A DNA stretch of 64,000 nucleotides. It comes from UBA4781 sp963556045. GTDB lineage: Bacteria; Chloroflexota; Anaerolineae; Anaerolineales; Anaerolineaceae. The stretch spans positions 1,550,001 through 1,614,000 of the forward strand of contig CAUVYA020000002.1 of NCBI GenBank assembly GCA_963556045.3. The letters are read 5' to 3'. The translations under genes were made by a program, and so were the position numbers. Of this stretch, positions 27,285 through 35,129 are shown piece after piece; position 1 is the stretch's first letter; every line of letters begins with the position of its first letter. The notes under the pieces were generated by a model. The model saw only the letters and a program-made list of their open reading frames with translations, searched no databases and was not told the origin of the DNA.

Positions 27285-27857
27285 ATGATGAATATATCAC
27301 CTGACGAAGCAGAGGAATCATTAAAAGCCATTCAGAGCGTGATGCAGAAAACACGACGATCCATTTCCAGCAGCGGAGCGTATCTGTTTTTAGTTTTCAC
27401 CGGAATGATCTGGCTGATCGGGTTCACAGCAACACAATTTTTATCCCCGCAAATCACAGGATATATCTGGGCAGTTACAAGCATCATCGGCACGGCAGCC
27501 GCCTTTTTGATCGGTTCTCACAATGAGAAACGCGTTCGCAGCGCATCCACCTCTGTGTATGCAAAACGCATCGTCATGTTCTGGCTATTTCTAGCTCTTT
27601 TTTGCATTGCCTGTATCGTCATTGCCCAACCGGGTGACCCCAAACAAATAATTATGTTCATTACATTATTTATCATGGTAGGTCAGCTTGGCATGGGGTT
27701 GCTGTTTTCATTCACTACAGTATGGTGGGTACTGCCAATCACTATTCTGTCACTCATCGGCTATTTCTTTCTCCCTGGATTATTCCATCTCTGGATGGGA
27801 GTTCTGGTGGGGGGTGGAATGGTCATCCTTGGGCTATATATTCGTTTTAAGTGGTAA
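27285..27857 (+). CDS. Multi-pass membrane protein, first gene of ABC exporter operon
   Basis: Protein of 190 residues with a cytoplasmic N-terminus (about 30 residues, charged) and about six hydrophobic helices (roughly 31-52, 58-77, 97-117, 122-145, 146-165, 168-187). I do not recognise a named family. AGGAG precedes the ATG. It is the first gene behind the consensus promoter and is followed after three bases by the regulator gene, so it may sense or assist the exporter. Confidence 0.82.
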   Translation: MMNISPDEAEESLKAIQSVMQKTRRSISSSGAYLFLVFTGMIWLIGFTATQFLSPQITGYIWAVTSIIGTAAAFLIGSHNEKRVRSASTSVYAKRIVMFWLFLALFCIACIVIAQPGDPKQIIMFITLFIMVGQLGMGLLFSFTTVWWVLPITILSLIGYFFLPGLFHLWMGVLVGGGMVILGLYIRFKW

Positions 27858-27860
27858 ATC

Positions 27861-28154
27861 ATGGCTGAATTAAATGAATTGATCCACCAACCGGTAAGGT
27901 TACGCATCATGGCTACACTGGTGACATTAAAAGAAGGGGATGAGGTTGATTTCACCTATCTACGAGATCTGCTAGAGGTAACCGACGGCAATCTGGGAGC
28001 ACATCTGCGCAAACTGGAGGAAGCCGATTATATCTCTATCAAGAAAACTTTTATTGAACGGAAACCCCGAACCTATATAACAGCTACAAAAACAGGTCGC
28101 GATGTATTCCAAGAGCATATTTCAGCATTAGAAGAGATATTAAAGGGAAAGTGA
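27861..28154 (+). CDS. Winged-helix transcriptional regulator (HTH_34-like)
   Basis: DNA-binding regulator of 97 residues. It has the compact winged-helix layout: HQPVRLRIMATL helix 1, FTYLRDLLEVTDGNLGAHLRKLEE recognition region, ADYISIKKTF and a wing ending in TYITATKTGRD. Proteins of this type often sit in ABC-2 exporter operons and repress them. The inverted repeat at 27251-27269 is the natural operator. The gene ends in a 4-base overlap with the ATPase frame (GTGA). Confidence 0.88.
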   Translation: MAELNELIHQPVRLRIMATLVTLKEGDEVDFTYLRDLLEVTDGNLGAHLRKLEEADYISIKKTFIERKPRTYITATKTGRDVFQEHISALEEILKGK

Positions 28155-28162
28155 AGGGTGAA

Positions 28163-29086
28163 ATGGATAGCGTAGTACAGGTTAAAGGACTGCAAAAAGT
28201 ATACGGATCTACTATCGCAGTAGACGAAATCTCTTTTGAAGTTTTTCCTGGTGAAATATTCGGGATGGTAGGTCCAAATGGAGCCGGAAAGACCACCACT
28301 ATCGAATGTGTAGGAGGATTGAGAATACCCGACAAAGGTCTTATCCGCGTTCTTGGTATGGATCCTCAGCGAGACCGTCAAATTTTGCGAGAAAAAACCG
28401 GAATGCAATTACAGCAATCCAACCTGCCGGGGCGCATACGTGTTTGGGAGGCACTGGATCTTTATTCCTCGTTTTATCCACACGCAGTAGAATGGAATAC
28501 ATTAATTGCAAATTTAGGATTGGAAGATAAACGCAATACATTCTATTCAAAATTATCGGGCGGGCAAAAACAACGTTTATTCATAGCGCTGGCATTACTT
28601 CCCGATCCCCAACTCGTTTTCCTTGATGAATTAACCACCGGTCTGGATCCGCAAGCGCGCCGCAACATATGGGGTTTAATACGCGAAGTGCAAAAGAGAG
28701 GGAGAACGGTTATCTTAACAACTCATTTCATGGAAGAAGCAGAATACCTGTGTGATCGCGTCGCTATTCTTGATCATGGAAAGATCGTGGCAATGGACTC
28801 GCCATCCACTCTGATCCATAACCTGGGAAACGAAGATCGTGTTATTTTCACAGTAAATGGAATTCTTCCACCTGAGTTTACCAAAGCGCTCGGTAAAGAA
28901 ATGGTAATTGAAATTCAAGGAGAAAAGGTCATCATCCGGGGAAATAACAATCGAGAAATACCATTGGTCAGTGAAATCGTGAATCTACTCACAAAAATGA
29001 AGATATCCTTTCATGATCTCCACACAGAACAAGCCACCCTGGAGGATGTTTTTCTACAATTAACCGGTCGCGAGATGAGAGAATAG
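28163..29086 (+). CDS. ABC-2 type exporter ATP-binding protein
   Basis: ATPase subunit of an exporter, about 307 residues. Walker A GPNGAGKTTT, signature LSGGQKQR, Walker B LVFLDELTTGLDP and switch His LTTHFMEEAE are present, with a C-terminal extension typical of DrrA/CcmA-like drug or lipid exporters. I chose ATG 28163 (AGGG upstream); a GTG four codons earlier at 28151 overlaps the regulator stop and is equally possible. It partners the permease seven bases downstream. The Walker B reads DEL where DEP is common. Confidence 0.92.
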   Translation: MDSVVQVKGLQKVYGSTIAVDEISFEVFPGEIFGMVGPNGAGKTTTIECVGGLRIPDKGLIRVLGMDPQRDRQILREKTGMQLQQSNLPGRIRVWEALDLYSSFYPHAVEWNTLIANLGLEDKRNTFYSKLSGGQKQRLFIALALLPDPQLVFLDELTTGLDPQARRNIWGLIREVQKRGRTVILTTHFMEEAEYLCDRVAILDHGKIVAMDSPSTLIHNLGNEDRVIFTVNGILPPEFTKALGKEMVIEIQGEKVIIRGNNNREIPLVSEIVNLLTKMKISFHDLHTEQATLEDVFLQLTGREMRE

Positions 29087-29093
29087 GTGAACT

Positions 29094-29837
29094 ATGAAAA
29101 GCTTTTTGAAAATGACATGGATAGAATCCAAATTATTTTTACGCGAACCAGTGAACGCCTTTTTCACATTGATATTTCCTCTGGTGATGCTGTTCATTTT
29201 TGGAAGCATCTATGGTAATGAACCTTCTGGTGCGACCAATGGAATCGGAGCAATTGATCTGTTGATCCCTTCATTAACAGCAATGATCATCGGGATGGTA
29301 GGATTGATGGCAGTAACAATCACCATGGCAACCTATCGAGAAAATGGGATTTTACGACGACTGAGCGCCACCCCCGTAAAAGCGCTGGTCGTCATGACCG
29401 CCCAGGTCATTGTCGTATTTGCAATGACGGCTTCAGGCATGGTCCTGCTCGTCATCACCGGAAAGCTCTTATACAATGTACAATTCAGCGGATCTATCAT
29501 CAACCTTCTGGGTGGATTTATTTTAAGCAGTTTAAGTACCTTTGGGATCGGATTTATACTGGCAGGCAGTATGCCCACAGCGCGTACCGCCCAAACCGTC
29601 GCTATGCTTCTTTTATATCCAATGCTGATCCTTTCTGGAGCAGCCTGGCCGCGCGAAATGATGCCGACATCCGTCCAAAAGATCTCATCTTTCATCCCCT
29701 TGAGCTATACTGTCAACCTTCTTAAAGGTCTGTGGATCGGAGAATCCTGGGGAGCCCATATTGTAGATACAGGTATACTGATGGGGATGCTGCTTGTGGG
29801 AGTTTTTGTATCTATGAAAACCTTTCGCTGGGAATAG
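29094..29837 (+). CDS. ABC-2 type exporter permease
   Basis: Membrane subunit of 247 residues with six hydrophobic helices. The family pattern is clear: an N-terminal FLREPVNAFFTLIFPLVMLFIFG segment, a middle RENGILRRLSATPV cytoplasmic elbow, and a C-terminal SGAAWPREMMPTSVQKISSFIPLSYTV loop. With the ATPase it should export a drug, peptide or lipid. It is the last gene of the operon and a terminator follows directly. Confidence 0.92.
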   Translation: MKSFLKMTWIESKLFLREPVNAFFTLIFPLVMLFIFGSIYGNEPSGATNGIGAIDLLIPSLTAMIIGMVGLMAVTITMATYRENGILRRLSATPVKALVVMTAQVIVVFAMTASGMVLLVITGKLLYNVQFSGSIINLLGGFILSSLSTFGIGFILAGSMPTARTAQTVAMLLLYPMLILSGAAWPREMMPTSVQKISSFIPLSYTVNLLKGLWIGESWGAHIVDTGILMGMLLVGVFVSMKTFRWE

Positions 29838-29846
29838 GAACACTAC

Positions 29847-29877
29847 AAAAAAGCCGTGGAAATCCACGGCATTTTTT
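29847..29877. terminator. Bidirectional terminator between convergent genes
   Basis: GCCGTGG, loop AAAT, CCACGGC, with an A-run on the left and a T-run on the right. It can end the exporter operon (plus) and the PD40 lipoprotein gene (minus). Confidence 0.9.
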
Positions 29878-30802
29878 ACTTTCTCCAGGTTAAGCCTGCG
29901 TAGTGAAAATAATCATCCAATAAAGAAAAAATTTCTCCCGAATCTGTCTTTACCAGGTAAACAGTGCTGTGAGAGTCATAATCAGAAACAAAAGCCAGTT
30001 CGCTGCCGTCAGGTGACCATTCCGGGGAATGGTTGGTGGCTGCATTTTGCACCAGCACTGTCTCATTGGAACCATCAATTTCCATCAAATAGATATCAAA
30101 AGATCCTGCTCGTTTTGAAAGAAACGCGATCTTCTCTCCATCGGGAGAAACGACAGGAGAGGCATCATAATCATCATTTGTCGTAAGGATAGTTATTGTT
30201 TCAGAATCCAGCGGCATGCTGTAGACGTCAAAATCACCGTCGCTGTTCGATACGAATACCAGACTTTTTCCATCCACCTGCCAGTTTGCCTGTGTTTCCT
30301 GTGAATCTTGCTCGGTAACACGTTCAAAAGTTCCATCAGCGATGGTAAGGATAAAAATATCGTTATCGCCATAGGCATTCGATTGATAGGACACGAATTT
30401 TCCGTCTGGAGACCATGCCGGCTCGGTTTTATCTGTGCCTGCTTCTTCTAATAAGGATGTGATTTTAAGGGATTCAAGATTAAGTACGAAAAGATCATAG
30501 ACTCCATTTGGATTTGCAGAATATGCAATGCTGGTACCATCGGGAGAAAAATCAGGAGCAATATCTTCGAACTCATTATCTGTCAATTGTTCCAACACTC
30601 CACTCTGGATATCAAATAAAAATAATTCATAATCTTCTTTTTCTGTCATTTTTGCAGAGAATACAATCTGCCCCTGCATGTTAGCCGTAGGCGCCGGCTG
30701 GGGATTATCGATCATATTTTCAACATCGTTCGACCTACAACTCGTCAGGAAACCTGCAAGCAGTAAAATAGCAAATCCTTTTCTGAATAGATTATTCAGC
30801 AT
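29876..30802 (-). CDS. TolB-like beta-propeller (PD40) lipoprotein
   Basis: Surface lipoprotein of 308 residues. The ATG at 30802 has GGAG six bases upstream; a TTG six codons earlier lacks one. The signal helix ends in a lipobox LTSC. At least five PD40 repeats follow (FSPDGTSIAYS, WSPDGKFVSYQS, WQVDGKSLVFVS, VSPDGEKIAFLS, WSPDGSELAFVS), which predict a beta-propeller. No catalytic motif is seen. Without an outer membrane a Tol role is unlikely; a sensor or binding role is possible. Confidence 0.88.
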   Translation of the reverse strand: MLNNLFRKGFAILLLAGFLTSCRSNDVENMIDNPQPAPTANMQGQIVFSAKMTEKEDYELFLFDIQSGVLEQLTDNEFEDIAPDFSPDGTSIAYSANPNGVYDLFVLNLESLKITSLLEEAGTDKTEPAWSPDGKFVSYQSNAYGDNDIFILTIADGTFERVTEQDSQETQANWQVDGKSLVFVSNSDGDFDVYSMPLDSETITILTTNDDYDASPVVSPDGEKIAFLSKRAGSFDIYLMEIDGSNETVLVQNAATNHSPEWSPDGSELAFVSDYDSHSTVYLVKTDSGEIFSLLDDYFHYAGLTWRK

Positions 30803-30942
30803 CTGGTACTCCTTCAACAAAATTGCCTCTTTATTCTAAAGCATTTCTAAAGAACCATGCAAATTAACAAATTGCCTGAAAACCCTGATCAATTCATTCC
30901 CAATACGGTATCATTAATGAAAAGCATATTAAAGGAACATAT

Positions 30943-31170
30943 ATGACGATCTCATTACTGGATGGCAGCCTGAAAGTGGGTGTTTTCTTTGATAAAGGAG
31001 ATCATGAATTTGAAGATAATATCTGCATCTGCTTCAAAGAAAATTGTCCTGAAGAAGAAAAGGTCCTCTACGCTGGAGAAACGAATATCTACATCACACC
31101 CGAACAGGCACGCGAATTGGCGGGTTTGCTGATAGATGCTGCCGATCAAAGCAGCCACGCAAGCCGGTGA
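30943..31170 (+). CDS. Small acidic protein coupled to the cysteine-cluster gene
   Basis: Unrecognised protein of 75 residues, acidic and soluble, with no motif beyond two cysteines in ICICF and one in ENCPEEE. AAAGGAACATAT precedes the ATG. Its stop overlaps the start of the next gene by four bases (ATGA), so it is probably expressed together with the YcgN-like protein. The C-terminal half (TPEQARELAGLLIDAADQ) is predicted helical. Confidence 0.75.
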   Translation: MTISLLDGSLKVGVFFDKGDHEFEDNICICFKENCPEEEKVLYAGETNIYITPEQARELAGLLIDAADQSSHASR

Positions 31171-31610
31171 TGAACCGGCTTCATGTGGAAGATATCCGCT
31201 CACTGGACGATATCAGCCCCGAAGAGTGGGATCTGTTCTGTGATGGATGCGGTATCTGCTGTCTGTATAAAGTCGCAAAAAGGGACTCTCTTACAGTGTG
31301 TCTCACCAGAGTTGCATGCCGTTACCTCGATGTAGAAAAATGTGCCTGCAGTATCTATCAACAGAGGCATACCTACATGCCGACCTGTATACAGATCACC
31401 ACAGAGAATGTGCTGGAACTGGATTGGCTGCCAGAGACCTGTGCTTACCGCCGTATCGCCGAAAACAAACCACTGCCCTGGTGGCATCATCTGCACAGTG
31501 GAAAACGCAATCTGGTTCATCAACTGGGAATCTCGGTAAAACATATCGCAATAAACGAAGACAAAGCCGACATGAACAACCTTGCCAGGTATATCACCGA
31601 AAGATGGTAA
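31167..31610 (+). CDS. YcgN/UPF0260-like cysteine cluster protein
   Basis: Protein of 147 residues with the family's cysteine layout: CDGCGICCLYKVA near the N-terminus, then CRYLDVEKCACSIYQQR, PTCIQ, a late LDWLPETCAYRRIAE and a PLPWWHHLHSG motif. The cysteines suggest a zinc or Fe-S site. The biochemical role is not established for YcgN. It is coupled to the small protein before it and followed after 22 bases by a methyltransferase gene. Confidence 0.9.
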   Translation: MMNRLHVEDIRSLDDISPEEWDLFCDGCGICCLYKVAKRDSLTVCLTRVACRYLDVEKCACSIYQQRHTYMPTCIQITTENVLELDWLPETCAYRRIAENKPLPWWHHLHSGKRNLVHQLGISVKHIAINEDKADMNNLARYITERW

Positions 31611-31632
31611 TTAAGAAAGGTCATCCAGCAAG

Positions 31633-32271
31633 ATGAAAAAAAGCAAGAAAAAAATCAATGGGTGGGATGCAGCCTATAAGAAAAACCCTCAGCAGTTCGT
31701 CGAACCGGATAATGTTTGTGCCCTGCTGGATAAGCTCTTTCCTAAATATCATGTAAAGCGCATACTTGATCTGGGATGCGGGAATGGCAGGCACCTGGTC
31801 TATTTTGAGAAAAGAGGATACCAGATGGCAGGCAGTGACCTCTCCGGGTGGGGGCTGCAGGCAGCAAAGGAATGGATGCATGCTGAAAACCAGGTCGCCC
31901 GCCTTGCTCTGGCAGATATGTCGGAGCTGCCTTTCAAAGATGACAGCTTTGACGCCATCATCTCGTTTCGAGTTATTCAACATAACCTGTACGCAGATAT
32001 TCAGCAAACATTTCAGGAAATGCGTCGAATTTTGCGCAGTGAGGGATTACTGGCGATTGATCTCTTGAAATACAATCCTGGATCAGATCGCTTTAAAGAT
32101 GCCGTGCTGGCAGAACCCAATACCTATATTCCACAATCAGGGACGGAAAAAGGCATGCCCCATCATGCTTTTACCACAACCGAAGTGTTCCAACTGCTGC
32201 ATGGCTGGAAGATCAAGTTTTTTGACACACAGGGAGATGAAAAGCATTTCACCGTCATCGCCCAAAAATAG
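31633..32271 (+). CDS. Class I SAM-dependent methyltransferase
   Basis: Methyltransferase of 212 residues with motif I RILDLGCGNGRHL, an acidic motif II in MAGSDLSGWG, a motif III ALADMSELPFKDDSFDAIIS and a motif IV-like VIQHN. The type-11 layout says little about the substrate. It lies in a run with the YcgN-like gene upstream and XdhC 43 bases downstream on the same strand. Confidence 0.85.
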   Translation: MKKSKKKINGWDAAYKKNPQQFVEPDNVCALLDKLFPKYHVKRILDLGCGNGRHLVYFEKRGYQMAGSDLSGWGLQAAKEWMHAENQVARLALADMSELPFKDDSFDAIISFRVIQHNLYADIQQTFQEMRRILRSEGLLAIDLLKYNPGSDRFKDAVLAEPNTYIPQSGTEKGMPHHAFTTTEVFQLLHGWKIKFFDTQGDEKHFTVIAQK

Positions 32272-32314
32272 ACTTTATTGATCAAGATAAACTGTTCACA
32301 ATAACGGATCGCGT

Positions 32315-33367
32315 ATGATGGAAATATCAAATCTTCTTCATTCAATTTTAGATTGGCATTCTGATGGGAAAGACGCTGCCATTGCCACGCTGGTACGATC
32401 CAGCGGCAGTTCCCCGCTGCCTATTGGAGAAATGATGGCGGTTTCTTCAGCGTTTGATATGGCAGGTGCGGTCAGCCGCGGCTGCGTGGAAAGCGCCATC
32501 CTCGAAACAGCCCAGCAAACGATGCGGGAAAATAAAGCCATACTAGCCCATTTCGGCTACAGTGATAATTCCGCCTTTGAGGTAGGGCTAACCTGCGGAG
32601 GAGAAATTGACGTACTGATCGAACCCATCTTGAGATCGAAACACTCCAGCTCTTTTCTGCAGAAAGCGCTGGCATTATGCGAACAAGAGAAACTTTTTTA
32701 CTGGCTGCATGTACTGGATGAGAAAAAATTAGGGGAAAAGATACTGTGCGATGCAGATTCTATTCTATACAGCGATGAACCAGAAGCTCCTGCCTTCGAG
32801 CAGGAATTTTTTGCATATTTCAATCTGGAAACAGCGGCGCACATTACCTCCCTCTCACTTGAAAAAGATAACAGCGCACCTGTTTTTATTCAGGCTTTTC
32901 AATCAGCGCGCCGCCTGATCATCATCGGCGCCGGAGAAATTTCGATCTGTCTCACCAAAATGGCAAAAATACTGGGTTTTAATGTAATCGTCATTGATCC
33001 CCGCAGTATGTTCGCCAGTACGATCCGATTCCCGGATGTAGATACTCTTCTGGCACAATGGCCGCAGGATTGCCTGGGAGATTTGGATTTAAATACTCTG
33101 GATCATCTGGTAATCGTCAGTCATGATGAAAAGATCGACCTGCCCGCACTGCAAATCGGTTTGGCAAGCGAGGTGGGATATATCGGTTTACTAGGATCGC
33201 TCAAAACGCGTCAGAGCCGCTTTGATGCACTGCTGGAAGCAGGCTTTAAAAAAACCGACCTGGCACGTATCCATGCTCCCATTGGCATCAATATTAAATC
33301 CAAAAAAGCTGCTGAGATCGCAGTCTCTATTCTGGCTGAGGTCATTCAATTGACCAATCAAGCCTGA
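32315..33367 (+). CDS. XdhC/CoxI family protein
   Basis: Protein of 350 residues in the XdhC family, which binds molybdenum cofactor and helps insert it into hydroxylases such as xanthine dehydrogenase. An N-terminal XdhC/CoxI domain (VRSSGSSPLPIGEMMAVS; SRGCVESAI) and a C-terminal Rossmann domain (LIIIGAGEISICLTKMAK; VIDPRSMFA; YIGLLGSLKTRQSR) are both present. No molybdenum hydroxylase gene is in the window, so it is orphaned here. It starts with ATG ATG and a GGA about five bases upstream, and ends one base before the convergent CoA-transferase gene. Confidence 0.9.
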   Translation: MMEISNLLHSILDWHSDGKDAAIATLVRSSGSSPLPIGEMMAVSSAFDMAGAVSRGCVESAILETAQQTMRENKAILAHFGYSDNSAFEVGLTCGGEIDVLIEPILRSKHSSSFLQKALALCEQEKLFYWLHVLDEKKLGEKILCDADSILYSDEPEAPAFEQEFFAYFNLETAAHITSLSLEKDNSAPVFIQAFQSARRLIIIGAGEISICLTKMAKILGFNVIVIDPRSMFASTIRFPDVDTLLAQWPQDCLGDLDLNTLDHLVIVSHDEKIDLPALQIGLASEVGYIGLLGSLKTRQSRFDALLEAGFKKTDLARIHAPIGINIKSKKAAEIAVSILAEVIQLTNQA

Positions 33368-34135
33368 TCAACTCACATAGATACCGGTGGGATCCAATTC
33401 ATCATGCAGAATATGCAGTTCTTCCACGCTGGGAGGCAGTGTTCGTTCCAACCGATCAGAAACCTTGATCTGCCAGCCAGTATTTTCCTGAACATCCTTT
33501 AGCTCAACATCAGGGTGAAGTGCCGTTACCTGCAGCTCACCATTTTCATCCGGCATCATGATAGCAAGGTCCGTTACGACTGCCTGCGGTCCTTTTCCGC
33601 GCACACCACTTTTTTCCCGTTCTTCCTTCCCTGAAAGAAAACCGGCGGAGGTGCAGAAATCCACTCTTTCGGGGAAACGGCGTTTATTATGAGGGGTCAT
33701 GATGTAACAGCGGTTTGCCCAGGCGGCAATTTCCATGGAGCCACCAGAGCCGGGCAAGCGCACCTTTGGATGCTGGTAATCTCCGATCACCGTAGCGTTG
33801 ATATTGCAAAAGCGGTCAATCTGTGCCCCACCCAAAAAACCCACATCCACGTTCCCGCGCTGCAGATACAGACTGAATATCTCATACATACTGCATACCG
33901 CCGCTGCCCCGCTGACCAGAGTTGGATCTCCAATAGAAAGCGGCAGGCGGGCTGGCTGCGCGCCGATAACACCCGCTTCGTACACCATCATCAGGTTGGG
34001 CGCATGGGTACGCCGAGCCAGATTGCACGCCAGGTTAGGCACTCCCACACCCACGAACACCAGATCCTCATCCTGCAGCAAGCGGGCGGCATTGACGATC
34101 ATTAATTCAGTTTTTGAATATGTAGATTCACTCAT
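33368..34135 (-). CDS. CoA-transferase subunit B (glutaconate CoA-transferase-like)
   Basis: Beta subunit of a type I CoA-transferase, 255 residues. The chosen ATG at 34135 has GGAAGG upstream; the frame extends ten codons further into the alpha gene. The active-site Glu stretch MVYEAGVIGAQP, DFCTSAGFLSG and the tail LEDVQENTGWQI-type helix match GctB/CatJ. Such enzymes move CoA between acetate or short acids and glutaconate, 3-oxoadipate or 2-hydroxy acids. It follows subunit A by 16 bases. The substrate is not determined; neighbour P5C dehydrogenase suggests amino-acid fermentation. Confidence 0.9.
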   Translation of the reverse strand: MSESTYSKTELMIVNAARLLQDEDLVFVGVGVPNLACNLARRTHAPNLMMVYEAGVIGAQPARLPLSIGDPTLVSGAAAVCSMYEIFSLYLQRGNVDVGFLGGAQIDRFCNINATVIGDYQHPKVRLPGSGGSMEIAAWANRCYIMTPHNKRRFPERVDFCTSAGFLSGKEEREKSGVRGKGPQAVVTDLAIMMPDENGELQVTALHPDVELKDVQENTGWQIKVSDRLERTLPPSVEELHILHDELDPTGIYVS

Positions 34136-34151
34136 ACTTTCCTTCCAGCGA

Positions 34152-35054
34152 TCAGAACTCACCATAATTGATGGGGGAGCTGTATTTCTCTTTGACCTTT
34201 AAACGCTGATGGGTTTCTTCGCCCAGTTTCTGCCAGTACTGCGTATGGTCCTTGAGATCATAGACATATTCCTGCAGCCACTGCAGCACACCCTCGGTGG
34301 TCTTGCTGATCTCATCCCACCGCAGATAGAAAGTGTTATCACGATCATAATATCCCTGTGTGTAGGAGGGATGTGCACAATAGGGAACGTGGCAGACTGC
34401 ATCCACGATCAAAGCGGGGATAAGTGTTCGGTTGGGATCAGAACGGATGACCGCTTCTTCTACAATTTCTTCAGCCGTAAGAATCACTTTGTTTGCCGCA
34501 AACGCTGCTTCTTTTTGTTCTCCAAGTATCCCCCATATCTGGGCATTGCCAAATTTATCGGCACGCTGCACATGCACCACTGCCACATCAGGGTTCAGTG
34601 GAGGAACAACCATGACTTCTTTCCCGGTGAATGGATCAGTAACGCGCCGAAAGTTGGGATTTACCCTCTCCAGATCAGGCGCTGCGGTGAGGTTCATAGG
34701 CATGAAAGGCAGTCCGGAGGCTCCTGCCGTAAGACGCGTGATCATGCTGTAATGGGAATATTCCTCCCACTCTAATTCGCCCGCCTCTATCGCCGAGCGC
34801 ACAATGCGCAACGAGCCCACCCCGGGGTTACCAAGATAAGAGAAGATGACCTTGCGAGCACAGCCTGCCGCCACCATCTGATCATAGATCAGATCAGGTG
34901 TGGCACGTGCCAGTGTCAGATCACGCCTGCCCTGGCGAATGATCTCGTGACCTACCGCAAACGGGATAAGATGTGTGAACCCTGCCGCATACACAAGATC
35001 CCCATCACTTACATACTCGGCAACCGCCTCTTTTAAACTGCACAGTTTATTCAT
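34152..35054 (-). CDS. CoA-transferase subunit A (glutaconate CoA-transferase-like)
   Basis: Alpha subunit of 300 residues. The ATG at 35054 has AGGCGG six bases upstream; an ATG at 35087 would sit within the stem of the hairpin described below, with the ribosome site directly against it. Family stretches are GDLVYAAGFTHLIPFAVGHEII, GCARKVIFSYLGNPGVG and DVAVVHVQRADKFGNAQIWG. It pairs with subunit B downstream. A strong terminator-like hairpin lies 13 bases upstream of its start. Confidence 0.9.
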   Translation of the reverse strand: MNKLCSLKEAVAEYVSDGDLVYAAGFTHLIPFAVGHEIIRQGRRDLTLARATPDLIYDQMVAAGCARKVIFSYLGNPGVGSLRIVRSAIEAGELEWEEYSHYSMITRLTAGASGLPFMPMNLTAAPDLERVNPNFRRVTDPFTGKEVMVVPPLNPDVAVVHVQRADKFGNAQIWGILGEQKEAAFAANKVILTAEEIVEEAVIRSDPNRTLIPALIVDAVCHVPYCAHPSYTQGYYDRDNTFYLRWDEISKTTEGVLQWLQEYVYDLKDHTQYWQKLGEETHQRLKVKEKYSSPINYGEF

Positions 35055-35066
35055 GAAAGACCGCCT

Positions 35067-35113
35067 GTAAAAAGAAGCGGCTCCCATCTCCTCAGGTGCA
35101 TGAGAACCGCTTC
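35067..35113 (-). terminator. Terminator or attenuator hairpin upstream of the CoA-transferase genes
   Basis: On the minus strand GAAGCGGTTCTC pairs with GGGAGCCGCTTC over 12 positions (two G-U), followed by TTTTT. It lies 17 bases after the P5C dehydrogenase stop and 13 before the CoA-transferase subunit A start. That is too close to leave room for a separate promoter downstream. Confidence 0.85.
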
Positions 35114-35129
35114 ATGGATGTATGCAATC

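Noticed and set aside
34209..34775. Open frame of 188 codons on the plus strand opposite the CoA-transferase subunit A
   Set aside because: Antisense to a conserved gene, composition unlike the coding strand genes.
35054..35087. ATG at 35087 as start of CoA-transferase subunit A
   Set aside because: It lies inside the hairpin stem with its purine-rich site directly abutting the ATG; the ATG at 35054 has AGGCGG at a proper distance.
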